Assembly: GCF_035594125.1 (NCBI RefSeq)
Contig: NC_087197.1
Coordinates: 5,481,352 to 5,545,351, forward strand
Source: Scylla paramamosain
Taxonomy: Eukaryota; Arthropoda; Malacostraca; Decapoda; Portunidae
Reading direction: 5' to 3'
Length of the DNA stretch: 64,000 nucleotides
This document shows, piece after piece, positions 1 to 11,790 of the stretch. A model generated the notes under the pieces. The model saw nothing but the letters and a program-made list of their open reading frames with translations, ran no database searches and was not told the origin of the DNA. The position numbers and the translations under genes were made by a program. Numbering within the stretch: position 1 is the first letter of the stretch; every line of letters begins with the position of its first letter.

Positions 1-159
1 AGGGAGACAGATGGAGATGTAGGCGATATAATTGGGACAATACTTGGGCGGTACAGAGATACGTAGTCGACGGTGGACTGGAGTTAACTGAGCAGGAGCA
101 GAATACTGGAAGCTAAGAGCAATTGACGTGAGTGGCCACAAGACCCGACGTGATGGCAT

Positions 160-1745
160 GATCGAGAGTCCTGCCGCGGGAATGAGAAGCTTCATCAGTA
201 GCCAAGGCCTCGAACCGCTGAATGAGTGTCGAGAGCTTCTCAATGACGGTGTGATGTGCCTCCGTTAACGTCGCCACCGACACCTCCACAACAGCTTGCG
301 AAGCAGTAACTTTGTTGACTCAAGGGACTCGAGGGAGGTAGAGCAGGCTTTCAAATTTTCCACACAAGTCTGAAGGACTAAGATTCGTGGTGGCAGAGGA
401 GGAGAGGCTGAGTCCGAAAGGGTAGGGAGCGTCTTGGGTGGTGGTGGTGGTGGTGTTGATGGTGGTGGTGGAGATGCTGTCCTCGACTGAATTGAAGCGG
501 CAGAACGACGTCTGGAGCAGCCGTTCCACGCATTAACCCCTCGTTCGTGATAACGAGGGCACTGCTAGTTGGCCGTGACGGCCGGAGGCAATGGTGGTGA
601 AGGGGTGGCAGCATCCTCCGTCGACGATCGGGCTGGGCCTCGATGGCGGCAGGAAAGAGAGTCGTGAGGGCCAGAGCACCAGGCACACTTCTCTGCAGCC
701 GAGCAATATCTGGAGATGTGCCCTACATTCCAGCACCGAAAGCACATTGGATTGTCACTTGACATAGGCTGAACTACACATGGCGGCAGACACGGTAAAA
801 AGCTGAAGGACACGGACGACGGGGGAGGCTCCTGGAAACTCCAGGTAACCACAATCCTGTTGAGTGGCTGACCGTTTTGATGGAAGCGGCGGGCACTGTA
901 GACACCCGGCAACTCCTTGCTGAGTGACGAGTCGATCCCAACACGGTAACGGGTAATGAGGTAGCTGGGGAATTTCCAAGGCCGCATAGGAGAATCTTCC
1001 ACCTGAAGTTTCAACGCCAAAAACTCCCCAGCCACAACACTCTGCACAATATCCTGACGCTTCCGCGCGATGTAGACAAAGCGAGAGGTCACTGCTGACA
1101 TTTTAACCTTAGCCAGAACGGTCCAGGCAAAAATGGCGACTAACCATGGTTAGCCAATGAACTTTTATGTCCACACCTGGATTGTCAAGAAAGACTAACT
1201 TGACGTAATCTGTTCTGGGTGCAAAAACAGGCAGGCGAGAGTGCGCAGGGTGAGTAGGCGGAAACAGGAGTCGAGCAGATGGATGGAGTGAAGACGTACC
1301 GGGCGGTAACAAAGGCGGGAAGTCGTTAGCCGCGGGAGCACCATCACTAGGACCAGTACGTGAGGACATACTGGTCGGTATCACGTCATCCCCACTGGTG
1401 TTGGCGTCGTCTATCGTACGCTTGGGGGTGGAGGCAGAGGAGGTGGTTGGAAGATCACAGCTGGCCTTATGAAGTGGAAGTGGAGCTGGAACGACTGCGG
1501 AAGATAACTTCCTCGTTCCTCCAACCTCATACAAATGAGGCCACATTTCCTCGTCCCCACTAATAGCAAGGTCCTCCTCATGTATATTAAATGAGGCCGG
1601 ACCAGAGTACGCCATGGCACAAAGCCCTGACGTAGCAGCAGGAGGCCTGCTGTGCACAACAAAGGACGAAGCAAGCCAGTAAACTACTGAGTGTTGGTGT
1701 GGCAACCACAAAAGCACAAGAGCACGTCCGACCACCGCTGTGTCA
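160..1745 (-). pseudogene. Jockey-clade LINE ORF1 (gag-like nucleic-acid-binding protein), frameshifted
   Basis: On the minus strand the frame runs from an ATG at 1615-1613 (MAYSGPASF...) to 1109, shifts frame near 1115, and continues from about 1140 to 565 into a basic domain and two zinc knuckles. These are C-x2-C-x4-H-x4-C (CFRCWNVGHISRYC) and C-x2-C-x3-H-x4-C (CAWCSGPHDSLSC). Paired CCHC knuckles in a protein ahead of an endonuclease/RT frame are typical of jockey/I-clade gag proteins, which coat the RNA intermediate. A Ser/Thr-rich then helical C-terminal tail continues in other frames to about 170. The endonuclease/RT part would lie left of the window. Several frameshifts make this a relic. 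Whether it is the same family as the jockey copies elsewhere in the window is inferred from general style only, because no other copy here includes ORF1. Confidence 0.75.
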
Positions 1746-2050
1746 GGACGAGGGTCAGATCTGGGAATAAATGTTTAAAGCTTCCAAATTCAGGTCTCTT
1801 AGTATTAAAGTCATGCACCCATATTCTTGTTTGACGCTTAGGACTACGCCGCCTTAGCCACAGCAACACCGCCGCTATTTCTGTGAGAGCGTCTACGTCC
1901 TTACTCATCAAAGGCAGCCTTCACACTACTGCCTGTTGATTACGATAATTTGACTTAGTGGGGACCATGATGATTCAAAATGACTTGAGTCAAATGATTC
2001 TCCATGAAGTGAATCGAATCGATTCGCTCGGTGTAAACGCGGCATAAAAC
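1742..2050 (-). mobile_element. PIF/Harbinger transposase N-terminal fragment
   Basis: The minus-strand frame from 1911 reads MMSKDVDALTEIAAVLLWL, then a basic run, then RIWVHDFNTKRPEFGSFKHL and FPDL. A basic segment followed by W-V-H and then E-F-G-x-F-x-x-L-x-x-[DE]-L is the characteristic start of Harbinger transposases and HARBI1-like nucleases. After about 1742 the frame runs straight into the 5' leader of the gag element, so the DDE catalytic core is missing. Upstream on the minus strand (2050-2030) lies GCCGCGTTTACACCGAGCG, which resembles a Harbinger terminal repeat. The family call is from motif recognition; the TIR is inference. Confidence 0.6.
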
Positions 2051-2080
2051 AACTACTACTATTCTACTACTCTCCTCCTA

Positions 2081-2084
2081 TTAT

Positions 2085-2135
<51 letters not shown>

Positions 2136-2136
2136 A

Positions 2137-2169
<33 letters not shown>
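2081..2169. repeat. (ACT)n trinucleotide microsatellite
   Basis: About 90 bp of nearly perfect ACT repeats with one AAC interruption. It abuts the 3' end of the antisense jockey relic at 2172-2372, so it sits where that element's 3' tail should be. Confidence 0.95.
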
Positions 2170-2170
<1 letters not shown>

Positions 2171-2171
2171 T

Positions 2172-2372
2172 ATTATGTTAGAGGGCCACTGGCCAAGTAC
2201 AACAATAATTTGAGTAAAAAAAAAAAAGCTCACTTAAATGCAAGTTCCCATAAGGCAATGCCAAATAGAATGATCAAATAGCAGAGAATAAATGTCTTGA
2301 AATCTTCCTCTTGAAAGAGTTCAAGTCGTAGCAAGAAGGAAATACAGAAGCAGGCAGGGAGTTCCTACAGCA
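2172..2372 (-). mobile_element. Diverged jockey-family 3' end (5'-truncated)
   Basis: Read on the minus strand this matches the 3' end of the better jockey copies: a C-terminal coding stretch (GAGTTC...CTTCTGTATTTCC equivalent), then a 3' UTR with GGCCACTGGCC... on the plus strand matching GACACTGGCCAAGGGCAAC at 53100 and 6730. It is visibly more diverged than the other copies. Only the last ~200 bp are present. The remainder of 2373-2830 is AT-rich and shows nothing recognisable. Confidence 0.75.
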
Positions 2373-3863
2373 ACAATGTCACAGGACAAAAAGAAAATAA
2401 ATAAAATTGAATAAGAATGTAAGACAACACCACTCGGCGGCGATCATTAAAAAAAATATTTAACAAGAAATGACCATAAAGGAACGTTAACGTCTTAAAG
2501 TAAAATATTTTACGAACTAAAAAAATCCTGCTTAGCATATTTTTTTTCTTTAGTCAGCAAGATCTTGAAAAAAAAAAAAAAAGTTACTGTAATCTAGAAC
2601 ATGAGAAATTATATACATATTTGAATAAAGATGACAGTTTGGTGCGGATGAATACTAGTTCCTGATGACACCGGTAATTCTTGATATTAAAAAGCAAAGG
2701 GCATTCAAGGATTGTTAATGCAAGCCCTGTAAAAATTCCCTCAAAAGATGTAGGTTAAGTGTACACTCGTGTGAAATGTTAACTCATTTATGGAGAAAAA
2801 TTGGATATTATTGTAAGACCAAAAAACTTTAATTCACTGAGTTAGATTTTGGCAGTATGAGTGATCACTAGTTAGAATATTCAAGAAACACCTGAGTATA
2901 CACAAAAGATCAACACGTCTAGGGATATGTAAAAAATAAATAAATAAACAAATGAGGTGTAAATGGCGCGGAAGGAAGTACATGGTCGGTTTCGCGGCAC
3001 GTGCTGCATGTAGCGAGACGCGCCCGAGTAGCTTTAGATGACTGACAGACACCTTACCCCACAAGTATGTCGCTAATCTTCCCCTTATTACGTGTTAATG
3101 ATAATATAATAATATAATATAATAATATAATAATTCTTCCTGATGTGAAATAATTACTTGGTTAAAAAGAGAGAAGAGAGACCGACACCTTACTCAACAG
3201 AGAGAGGACACATACCACAATTCCTTGCCATGTCAATGAAAAAATAACCAAAGAAATGTAAACTGAGACTGTTTGTGAGTGTTTGTGTTATGCTTAGACT
3301 GTTTATGTGGTAATCATGAACATCAGTGATACACATTATAATGTGACAACTAACACTAATAATTCAGGATGCTTCTTTCCGAAAAAAAAGGGGAAACAAA
3401 TCAAGCAGATGTTGAAGTTAGTTAATCCCAGGGCACACTAATATTAAATTTCCATTCATTAAATTTATTGTAAATTTCTTACTTTAAAAACTGTCAGTAC
3501 CTAATTCAGAGTGTTGCTTTTCCTAGAGAAAGGATCCCACAGCTCAACTATGACAGAAAATACATCAAATCAATCAGTACTTAGTGTTACTTTTTTATTG
3601 TTCTTTACTTTATTTTCTATACAATCTCAAAATATTTTTTGTCATGGGAATTTCAGTGCTTAATTAGACCCTAGGTAACTAAATAAGACACATCCTGCCG
3701 CAGCAAGAAATAAAACCACAACAGCCCAACATTCCCTCGTGGCTGGTGGCAGCTGCACTAACACTAACTATAAAAAAAAAAAAGTAACAAGATCTTAAAT
3801 ACACAAATAAATAACAAAACCTTGAATATAAAAATAAGAAACATTCATCACAAAATTAACACT
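2373..3863. other. AT-rich stretch with no recognised gene
   Basis: About 1.5 kb of AT-rich DNA with many stops in all frames. A small (TAATA)n patch lies at 3100-3130 and A/T runs are scattered throughout. I see no splice-bounded coding segment and no element ends. Confidence 0.6.
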
Positions 3864-4663
3864 CAAACTTGGTATTGTTCAATGCCTCAAAAACTCAATT
3901 CCTCCATCTATCAACTCGACACAACCTTCCAGACAACTATCCCCTCTTCTTCAATGACACTCAACTGTCCCCCTCTTCTACACTGAACATCCTCGGTCTG
4001 TCCTTTACTTATAATCTGAACTGGAAACTTCACATCTCATCTCTAGCTAAAACAGCTTCTATGAAGTTAGGTGTTCTGAGACGTCTCCGCCAGTTTTTCT
4101 CACCCCCCCCAGCTGCTAACTCTGTACAAGGGCCTTATCCGTCCATGTATGGAGTATGCTTCACATGTCTGGGGGGGTTCCACTCATACTGCTCTTCTAG
4201 ACAGGGTGGAATCAAAAGCTTTTCGTCTCATCAACTCCTCTCCTCTAACTGACTGTCTTCAGCCTCTCTCTCACCGCCGTAATGTTGCATATCTAGCTGT
4301 CTTCTACCGCTATTTTCATGCTAACTGCTCTTCTGATCTTGCTAACTGCATGCCTCCCCTCCTTCCGCGGCCTTGCTGCACAAGACTTTCTTCTTTCTCT
4401 CACCCCTATTCTGTCCACCTCTCTAACGCAAGAGTTAACCAGTATTCTCAATCATTCATCCCTTTCTCTGGTAAACTCTGGAACTCCTTGCCTGCTTCTG
4501 TATTTCCACCTTCCTATGACTTGAATTCCTTCAAGAGGGAGGTTTCAAGACACTTATCCACCAATTTTTGACCACTGCTTTGACCCTTTTATGGGACTGG
4601 CATTTCAGTGGGCATTTTTTTTATTAGATTTTTGTTGCCCTTGGCCAGTATCCTTCCTACATA

Positions 4664-4664
<1 letters not shown>
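3864..4664 (+). mobile_element. Jockey-family LINE, 5'-truncated copy A
   Basis: Homology to the other copies starts at ACTTGGTATTGTTCAATGCC and runs through the RT C-terminal region ([30 protein letters not shown]...), the maturation-like C-terminal domain (MEYASHVWGGSTH..., INSSPLTDCLQPLSHRRNV) and the shared 3' UTR ending TTGTTGCCCTTGGCCAG. The YADD catalytic box lies upstream of the truncation. An 8-C run at 4103-4110, against 7 C in in-frame copies, shifts the frame between the 3869-4252 and 4149-4571 segments. It ends in a CAA/CTA/TAA repeat instead of poly-A. Confidence 0.9.
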
Positions 4665-4702
<38 letters not shown>

Positions 4703-4723
4703 CTACAACTACTACTACTACTT

Positions 4724-4803
<80 letters not shown>
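4665..4803. repeat. Compound (CAA)n(CTA)n(TAA)n microsatellite at a LINE 3' tail
   Basis: Three consecutive trinucleotide blocks follow immediately after the ACATAAAA end of jockey copy A, in the position of its tail. Confidence 0.95.
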
Positions 4804-5289
4804 CTCTCTAGGGACTCTACTGAGGTCACAAGACACGCTGCGTATCATCTGCTGTTTACCTCAATAAAATTAGTCACAAGAAATAAGTAAAATTTTTTAT
4901 ATGCAATAATATTGGCTGTGCACTCACTGCAGAGGGTAGAATGCATTCGGCAATATAAGAAGGAATGAATGGTGTGAGGGAGGGAGGGGGACGGGAGGGA
5001 GTTTTGGCTGTATGTAGGCCTCCTTCATATTTTAATCCAACTGGATCAAGTAAGAATTCACTCTGTTTAGGAGGGTATGTGAGTTGAACCTTCCGATATA
5101 AGGAATAAGTACTGGAATGAATACTGTGTGCGCAAATAGGAGGAGGAAAGGCATTAGCGGAAACACACACAGAATACTAAACGTGGAAACTCTTTTAGCA
5201 AGAGAAGATATATAGAATTTCTAGAGAAGATTTAGGTTAGTCCACATATGTTCGATGTAGAAGAAGAAACTTGCCACTGAAAAGGAGTG

Positions 5290-6705
<1,416 letters not shown>

Positions 6706-8976
6706 CTTTTTTTTTTTTTTTATGTAGGAAGGATACTGGCCAAGGGCAACAAAAATCTAATAAAAAAAAAATGCCCACTGAAATGCCAGTCCCTTAAAAG
6801 GGTCAAAGCAGTGGTCAAAAATTGGTGGATAAGTGTCTTGAAACCTCCCTCTTGAAGGAATTCAAGTCATAGGAAGGTGGAAATACAGAAGCAGGCAAGA
6901 GTTCCAGAGTTTACCAGAGAAAGGGATGAATGATTGAGAATACTGGTTAACTCTTGCGTTAGAGAGGTGGACAGAATAGGAGTAAGAGAAAGAAGAAAGT
7001 CTTGTGAAGCGAGGCCGCGGGAGGAGGGGAGGCATGCAGTTAGCAAGATCAGAAGAGCAGTTGGCATGAAAATAGCGGTAGAAGACAGCTAGATATGCAA
7101 CATTGCGGCGGTGAGAGAGGGGCTGAAGACAGTCAGTTAGAGGAGAGGAGTTGATGAGACGAAAAGTTTTTGATTCCACCCTGTCTAGAACAGCAGTATG
7201 AGTGGAACCCCCCCAGACATGTGAAGCATACTCCATACATGGACGGATAAGGCCCTTGTACAGAGTTAGCAGCTGGGGGGGTGAGAAAAACTGGCGGAGA
7301 CGTCTCAGAACACCTAACTTCATAGAAGCTGTTTTAGCTAGAGATGAGATGTGAAGTTTCCAGTTCAGATTATAAGTAAAGGACAGACCGAGGATGTTCA
7401 GTGTAGAAGAGGGGGACAGTTGAGTGTCATTGAAGAAGAGGGGATAGTTGTCTGGAAGATTGTGTCGAGTTGATAGATGGAGGAATTGAGTTTTTGAGGC
7501 ATTAAACAATACCAAGTTTGCTCTGCCCCAATCAGAAATTTTAGAAAGATCAGAAGTCAGGCGTTCTGTGGCTTCCCTGCGTGATATGTTTACCTCCTGA
7601 AGGGTTGGACGTCTATGAAAAGACGTAGAAAAGTGCAGGGTGGTATCATCAGCATAGGAGTGGATAGGACAAGAAGTTTGGTTTAGAAGATCATTAATGA
7701 ATAATAAGAAGAGAGTGGGTGACAGGACAGAACCCTGAGGAACACCACTGTTAATAGATTTAGGAGAAGAGCAGTGACCGTCTACCACAGCAGCAATAGA
7801 ACGGTCAGAAAGGAAACTTGAGATGAAGTTACAGAGAGAAGGATAGAAACCGTAGGAGGGTAGTTTGGAAATCAAAGCTTTGTGCCAGACTCTATCAAAA
7901 GCTTTTGATATGTCCAAGGCAACAGCAAAAGTTTCACCTGTTCTAAAAGAGGATGACCAAGACTCAGTAAGGAAAGCCAGAAGATCACCAGTAGAGCGGC
8001 CTTGACGGAACCCATACTGGCGATCAGATAGAAGGTTGTGAAGTGATAGATGTTTAAGAATCTTCCATTGAGGATAGATTCAAAAACTTTAGATAAGCAA
8101 GAAATTAAAGCAATAGGACGGTAGTTTGAGGGATTAGAGCGGTCACCCTTTTTAGGAACAGGTTGAATGTAGGCAAACTTCCAGCAAGAAGGAAAGGTAG
8201 ATGTTGACAGACAGAGCTGAAAGAGTTTGACTAGGCAAGGTGCAAGCACGGAGGCACAGTTTCGGAGAACAATAGGAGGGACCCCATCAGGTCCATAAGC
8301 CTTCCGAGGGTTTAGGCCAGCGAGGGCATGGAAAACATCATTACGAAGAATTTTAATACGTGGCATGAAGTAGTCAGAGGGTGGAGGAGAGGGAGGAACA
8401 AGCCCAGAATCGTCCAAGGTAGAGTTTTTAGCAAAGGTTTGAGCAAAGAGTTCAGCTTTAGAAATAGATGTGATAGCAGTGGTGCCATCTGGTTGAAGTA
8501 GAGGAAGGAAAGAAGAAGAAGCAAAGTTATTGGAGATATTTTTGGCTAGATGCCAGAAATCACGAGGGGAGTTAGATCTTGAAAGGTTTTGACATTTTCT
8601 GTTAATGAAGGAGTTTTTGGCTAGTTGGAGAACAGACTTGGCATGGTTCCGGGCAGAAATATAAAGTGCATGAGATTCTAGTGAAGGAAGGCTTAAGTAC
8701 CTTTTGTGGGCCACCTCTCTATCATGTATAGCACGAGAACAAGCTGTGTTAAACCAAGGTTTAGAAGGTTTAGGACGAGAAAAAGAGTGAGGAATGTACG
8801 CCTCCATGCCAGACACTATCACCTCTGTTATGCGCTCAGCACACAAAGACGGGTCTCTGACACGGAAGCAGTAGTCATTCCAAGGAAAATCAGCAAAATA
8901 CCTCCTCAGGTCCCCCCAACTAGCAGAGGCAAAACGCCAGAGGCACCTTCGCTTAGGGGGATCCTGAGGAGGGACT
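6706..8976 (-). mobile_element. Jockey-family LINE copy B (linker, RT and 3' end; endonuclease truncated)
   Basis: This is one of the two best copies in the window. Reading leftward from 8976 it has the post-endonuclease linker ([12 protein letters not shown]...), the RT fingers/palm (NPRKAYGPDGVPP, SNYRPIALISCLSKVF, MDISKAFDRVWHK, SGVPQGSVLSPTLF, YADD at about 7640), the C-terminal domain, the 3' UTR and a poly-A tail (poly-T at 6706-6720). The 5' truncation is near 8976, where similarity to other copies stops after CCTCAGGATCC. Two single-base deletions break the frame, near 8067 (relative to copy M) and near 6900 (relative to copy A). Confidence 0.92.
6862..7917 (-). pseudogene. Reverse transcriptase domain of jockey copy B, frameshifted at both ends
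   Basis: 351 codons are open. They include ALDISKAFDRVW just upstream and within, the SGVPQGSVLSP motif, the catalytic YADDTTLHF box and the family-specific C-terminal region ([32 protein letters not shown]). The N-terminal RT portion is in another frame (7872-8984) because of the ~8067 deletion. The C-terminus is altered (KLWNSCLLLYF instead of KLWNSLPASVF) by the ~6900 deletion. The role in an intact element would be target-primed reverse transcription of its own RNA. Confidence 0.85.
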
Positions 8977-8984
8977 TGAGACAC
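7872..8984 (-). pseudogene. Linker and N-terminal RT region of jockey copy B
   Basis: The open frame covers the region between endonuclease and RT ([51 protein letters not shown]) and the first RT motifs (GLNPRKAYGPDGVPPIVL, PVPKKGDRSNPSNYRPIAL). After the deletion near 8067 it reads out of frame to a stop at 7872. There is no endonuclease catalytic region in this copy. Confidence 0.85.
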
Positions 8985-8999
8985 CTGTGTTTCACTGAT

Positions 9000-9280
9000 A
9001 AATAAGTGAAGTGTGGAGGAGGTGAATATTGCAAAAGTTTATGCAGATAATGTAAGGATAGGCATTATCACCCTGTGTTTGTAATGGAAGCGCAGCCCTT
9101 CCTGGAGACATTAATTTTATGATAGCCTCTAAAGATGGTGATTTCCAGGAAGTGGTGAGCGGCGCTCGGGTGGATGGCCCGTCGCACCCACCGTGTTAAA
9201 CTGAGTGGCCTTATCAGTCTGACAACCGTTATGATATCCACAAGCTTCTATCTCCGGAACTATGCGGCCGATCATAATGA
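9000..9280. other. Unassigned intergenic stretch
   Basis: Mixed-composition sequence between jockey copy B and a CA repeat, with no recognisable coding or element signature. Confidence 0.5.
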
Positions 9281-9281
9281 A

Positions 9282-9333
<52 letters not shown>
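9282..9333. repeat. (CA)n microsatellite
   Basis: About 50 bp of CA with one TA interruption. Confidence 0.97.
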
Positions 9334-9335
<2 letters not shown>

Positions 9336-9882
9336 TTTTATGCAATGTGGGTCTTACCACTTCTGGGTGTAGTTAATGACCAACTTGCAGAAAGTGGATG
9401 GACATCTCACATATGGTTTTTCACTAATTATTAGCAGATTCTGTTAAAATGTATTATGTGGTGTACACTGTATGTGTCATACTAAACATGTTAATCTAGG
9501 CTTGCACCCCGAATGAGCAAACGCTCCATAGCAACTCATGAATCAGTAAACTAAATACGCTGAAATCTGGTGAGCAACATCAGCCAAAAAAAAAAAAAAA
9601 AAAAAGGGAGGGAAATAAATAATAAAAAAAGGTAAAATGAATAAAATAGATAAAAAAAAAAAAAAATGGACTACGTAAGATGCATTTTTCACTTTTTTGC
9701 ACATGCGAGAAAAGTTAAATTGTCTATGCAATGCTGTATAGAATGGAGCTTCATCTCTACAAAATATTGAGTTGTGGCGAGTTTAAGTTAAGCGCTGCAC
9801 TGAGTGTCTTCAGATGTTACACTTTTAACAAGCTCATCTTTTTCTGCACTTATCTTTGCGTGCGTCACTATTATTGTTGCTG

Positions 9883-9884
<2 letters not shown>

Positions 9885-9929
<45 letters not shown>

Positions 9930-9975
9930 TATTTTTTATTATTATTGTTATTGTTATTATTGCTGTTGTTATTTT
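9885..9975. repeat. (TTA)n microsatellite
   Basis: TTA repeats decaying into TTATTG variants. Confidence 0.93.
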
Positions 9976-10190
9976 TTTAGCATATCATAACACAGTACAA
10001 TTCTCATGATTAATAACTAAAAAAAAAAGTTCCTATGATCAATAATAAGTTTGCAACGAGTGATACAATAATGATGGTATCAGTATTCAGGAATTTTCTC
10101 CCATTAAATTTGATCTCATTGAGTAGACACATACCATTACACGCCAAATTAAATATACTATCGGTGAATATATATAGCGAACCGTCCACT

Positions 10191-10191
<1 letters not shown>

Positions 10192-10281
<90 letters not shown>
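10192..10281. repeat. (GA)n microsatellite
   Basis: About 90 bp of perfect GA. Confidence 0.98.
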
Positions 10282-10283
<2 letters not shown>

Positions 10284-10630
10284 TCATTAACAGCGAGCTG
10301 AAATTGATAGTTACCTACCAAGGCACTGTCAGATACTTAGCAGGTATTCTGCTATGGGCATGTAAAGACACTAGTTCATCGCCTATCAAGGTGTTCCACG
10401 AGTGAGTGTGTAGAAGTTTGCTGTGTGTGTTGTGTAGTGCTAACAGTGAGAGAAGTTACCTTTAGAGCGCAGGCTGCAACTGCACTTCATTATTGAGACG
10501 AAATGAAACAGGCAGAGAGGGCACGAGCATAGACAGCATGAGGTGTGCAGCCCTCCCTTACCTTCCCCCCTCCCCGCACTCCTACCCGGGAATGACATAG
10601 GCAGAGTGATTAGTGTTTACTGGTTATTAG

Positions 10631-11015
<385 letters not shown>

Positions 11016-11059
11016 GAGGTAGTATACCCAACCGCCAATGAAAATGACGCGCATGATAA

Positions 11060-11600
11060 ACAAACCATCGTCTCATAGTGCGGGAAGTGTCCAGCTCAGA
11101 TGAAATAGAGGGCTCATTATGAAAATGTGGCACATCGTCAAACAGTTTGAATATCTGTTAACTGTCACGTCTCTGCATGTCACCACTCGCTTGACTCTTC
11201 ACCCCGTTAGGTAGAACTCATGTGTCCCACTCGCCCGGAAATTGTGCGAAATTTATTCGATCACTTCATGCTGAAATAATATTTTATGTGTTAATGGCAA
11301 ATAAGCTTTAAATATCCTAAGCCTTAATGACTTTCTCCAGAAGGAAGTGTGTGGATCTAAGGTGATTTCTAGGGAGACAGGACTGCCACAAAGAACTGTG
11401 CACTGTGTGTGGCGCTGGTTGAAAAGATGCCGTAAAAAGTAATGATAATTCCACTCCTGTGTAAGAAACTGCTCTGGATAAAGATGTGTTTTGTCAAAAA
11501 GAACTTCACTCTTCATAAGGCGTCAGCTAAGTGATTCACCATTTTTCACAGCAAGAGAAATGAAGCAAAAAACATTAGCATGCCACTTACATTGGCAGCG
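11060..11600. other. Unassigned intergenic stretch upstream of the cGAS-like exon
   Basis: I see no ATG-containing exon with donor that would join in frame to the acceptor at 11790. No element signature was recognised. Confidence 0.4.
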
Positions 11601-11603
11601 GAT

Positions 11604-11655
11604 GTAGTAGTAGTAGTAGTAGTAGTAGCAGTAGTAGTAGTAGCAGCAGTAGCAA
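11604..11655. repeat. (TAG)n microsatellite
   Basis: Interrupted TAG/CAG repeat about 140 bp before the acceptor of the cGAS-like exon. Confidence 0.93.
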
Positions 11656-11770
11656 CAGCAGTAATGTGTAATAAATGGCTATAGTATCTGGTAGTAGCAG
11701 TATTATCATAATTTTTGTTAGTCATCGTTATCATTTTTATACTTTCCAGTAGTATTATAATAATGGTCAT

Positions 11771-11790
11771 CCATCTCTCTCACCACACAG
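11771..11790 (+). promoter_or_regulatory. Splice acceptor of the ankyrin/cGAS-like exon
   Basis: CCATCTCTCTCACCACACAG is a pyrimidine-rich tract with terminal CAG directly before the open frame. It is needed because no initiator ATG is available between the upstream in-frame stop and the ankyrin region. Confidence 0.75.

Noticed and set aside
4103..4110. Programmed ribosomal frameshift at the jockey C-run
   Set aside because: Copies B and L read through in frame with C7, and the other copies differ in direction of shift, which fits slippage or decay.
4591..4890. Poly-Thr/Asn and poly-Leu/Val reading frames
   Set aside because: They are translations of trinucleotide repeats; the same applies at 10543-11133, 17364-17839, 36933-37194 and 39546-39731.
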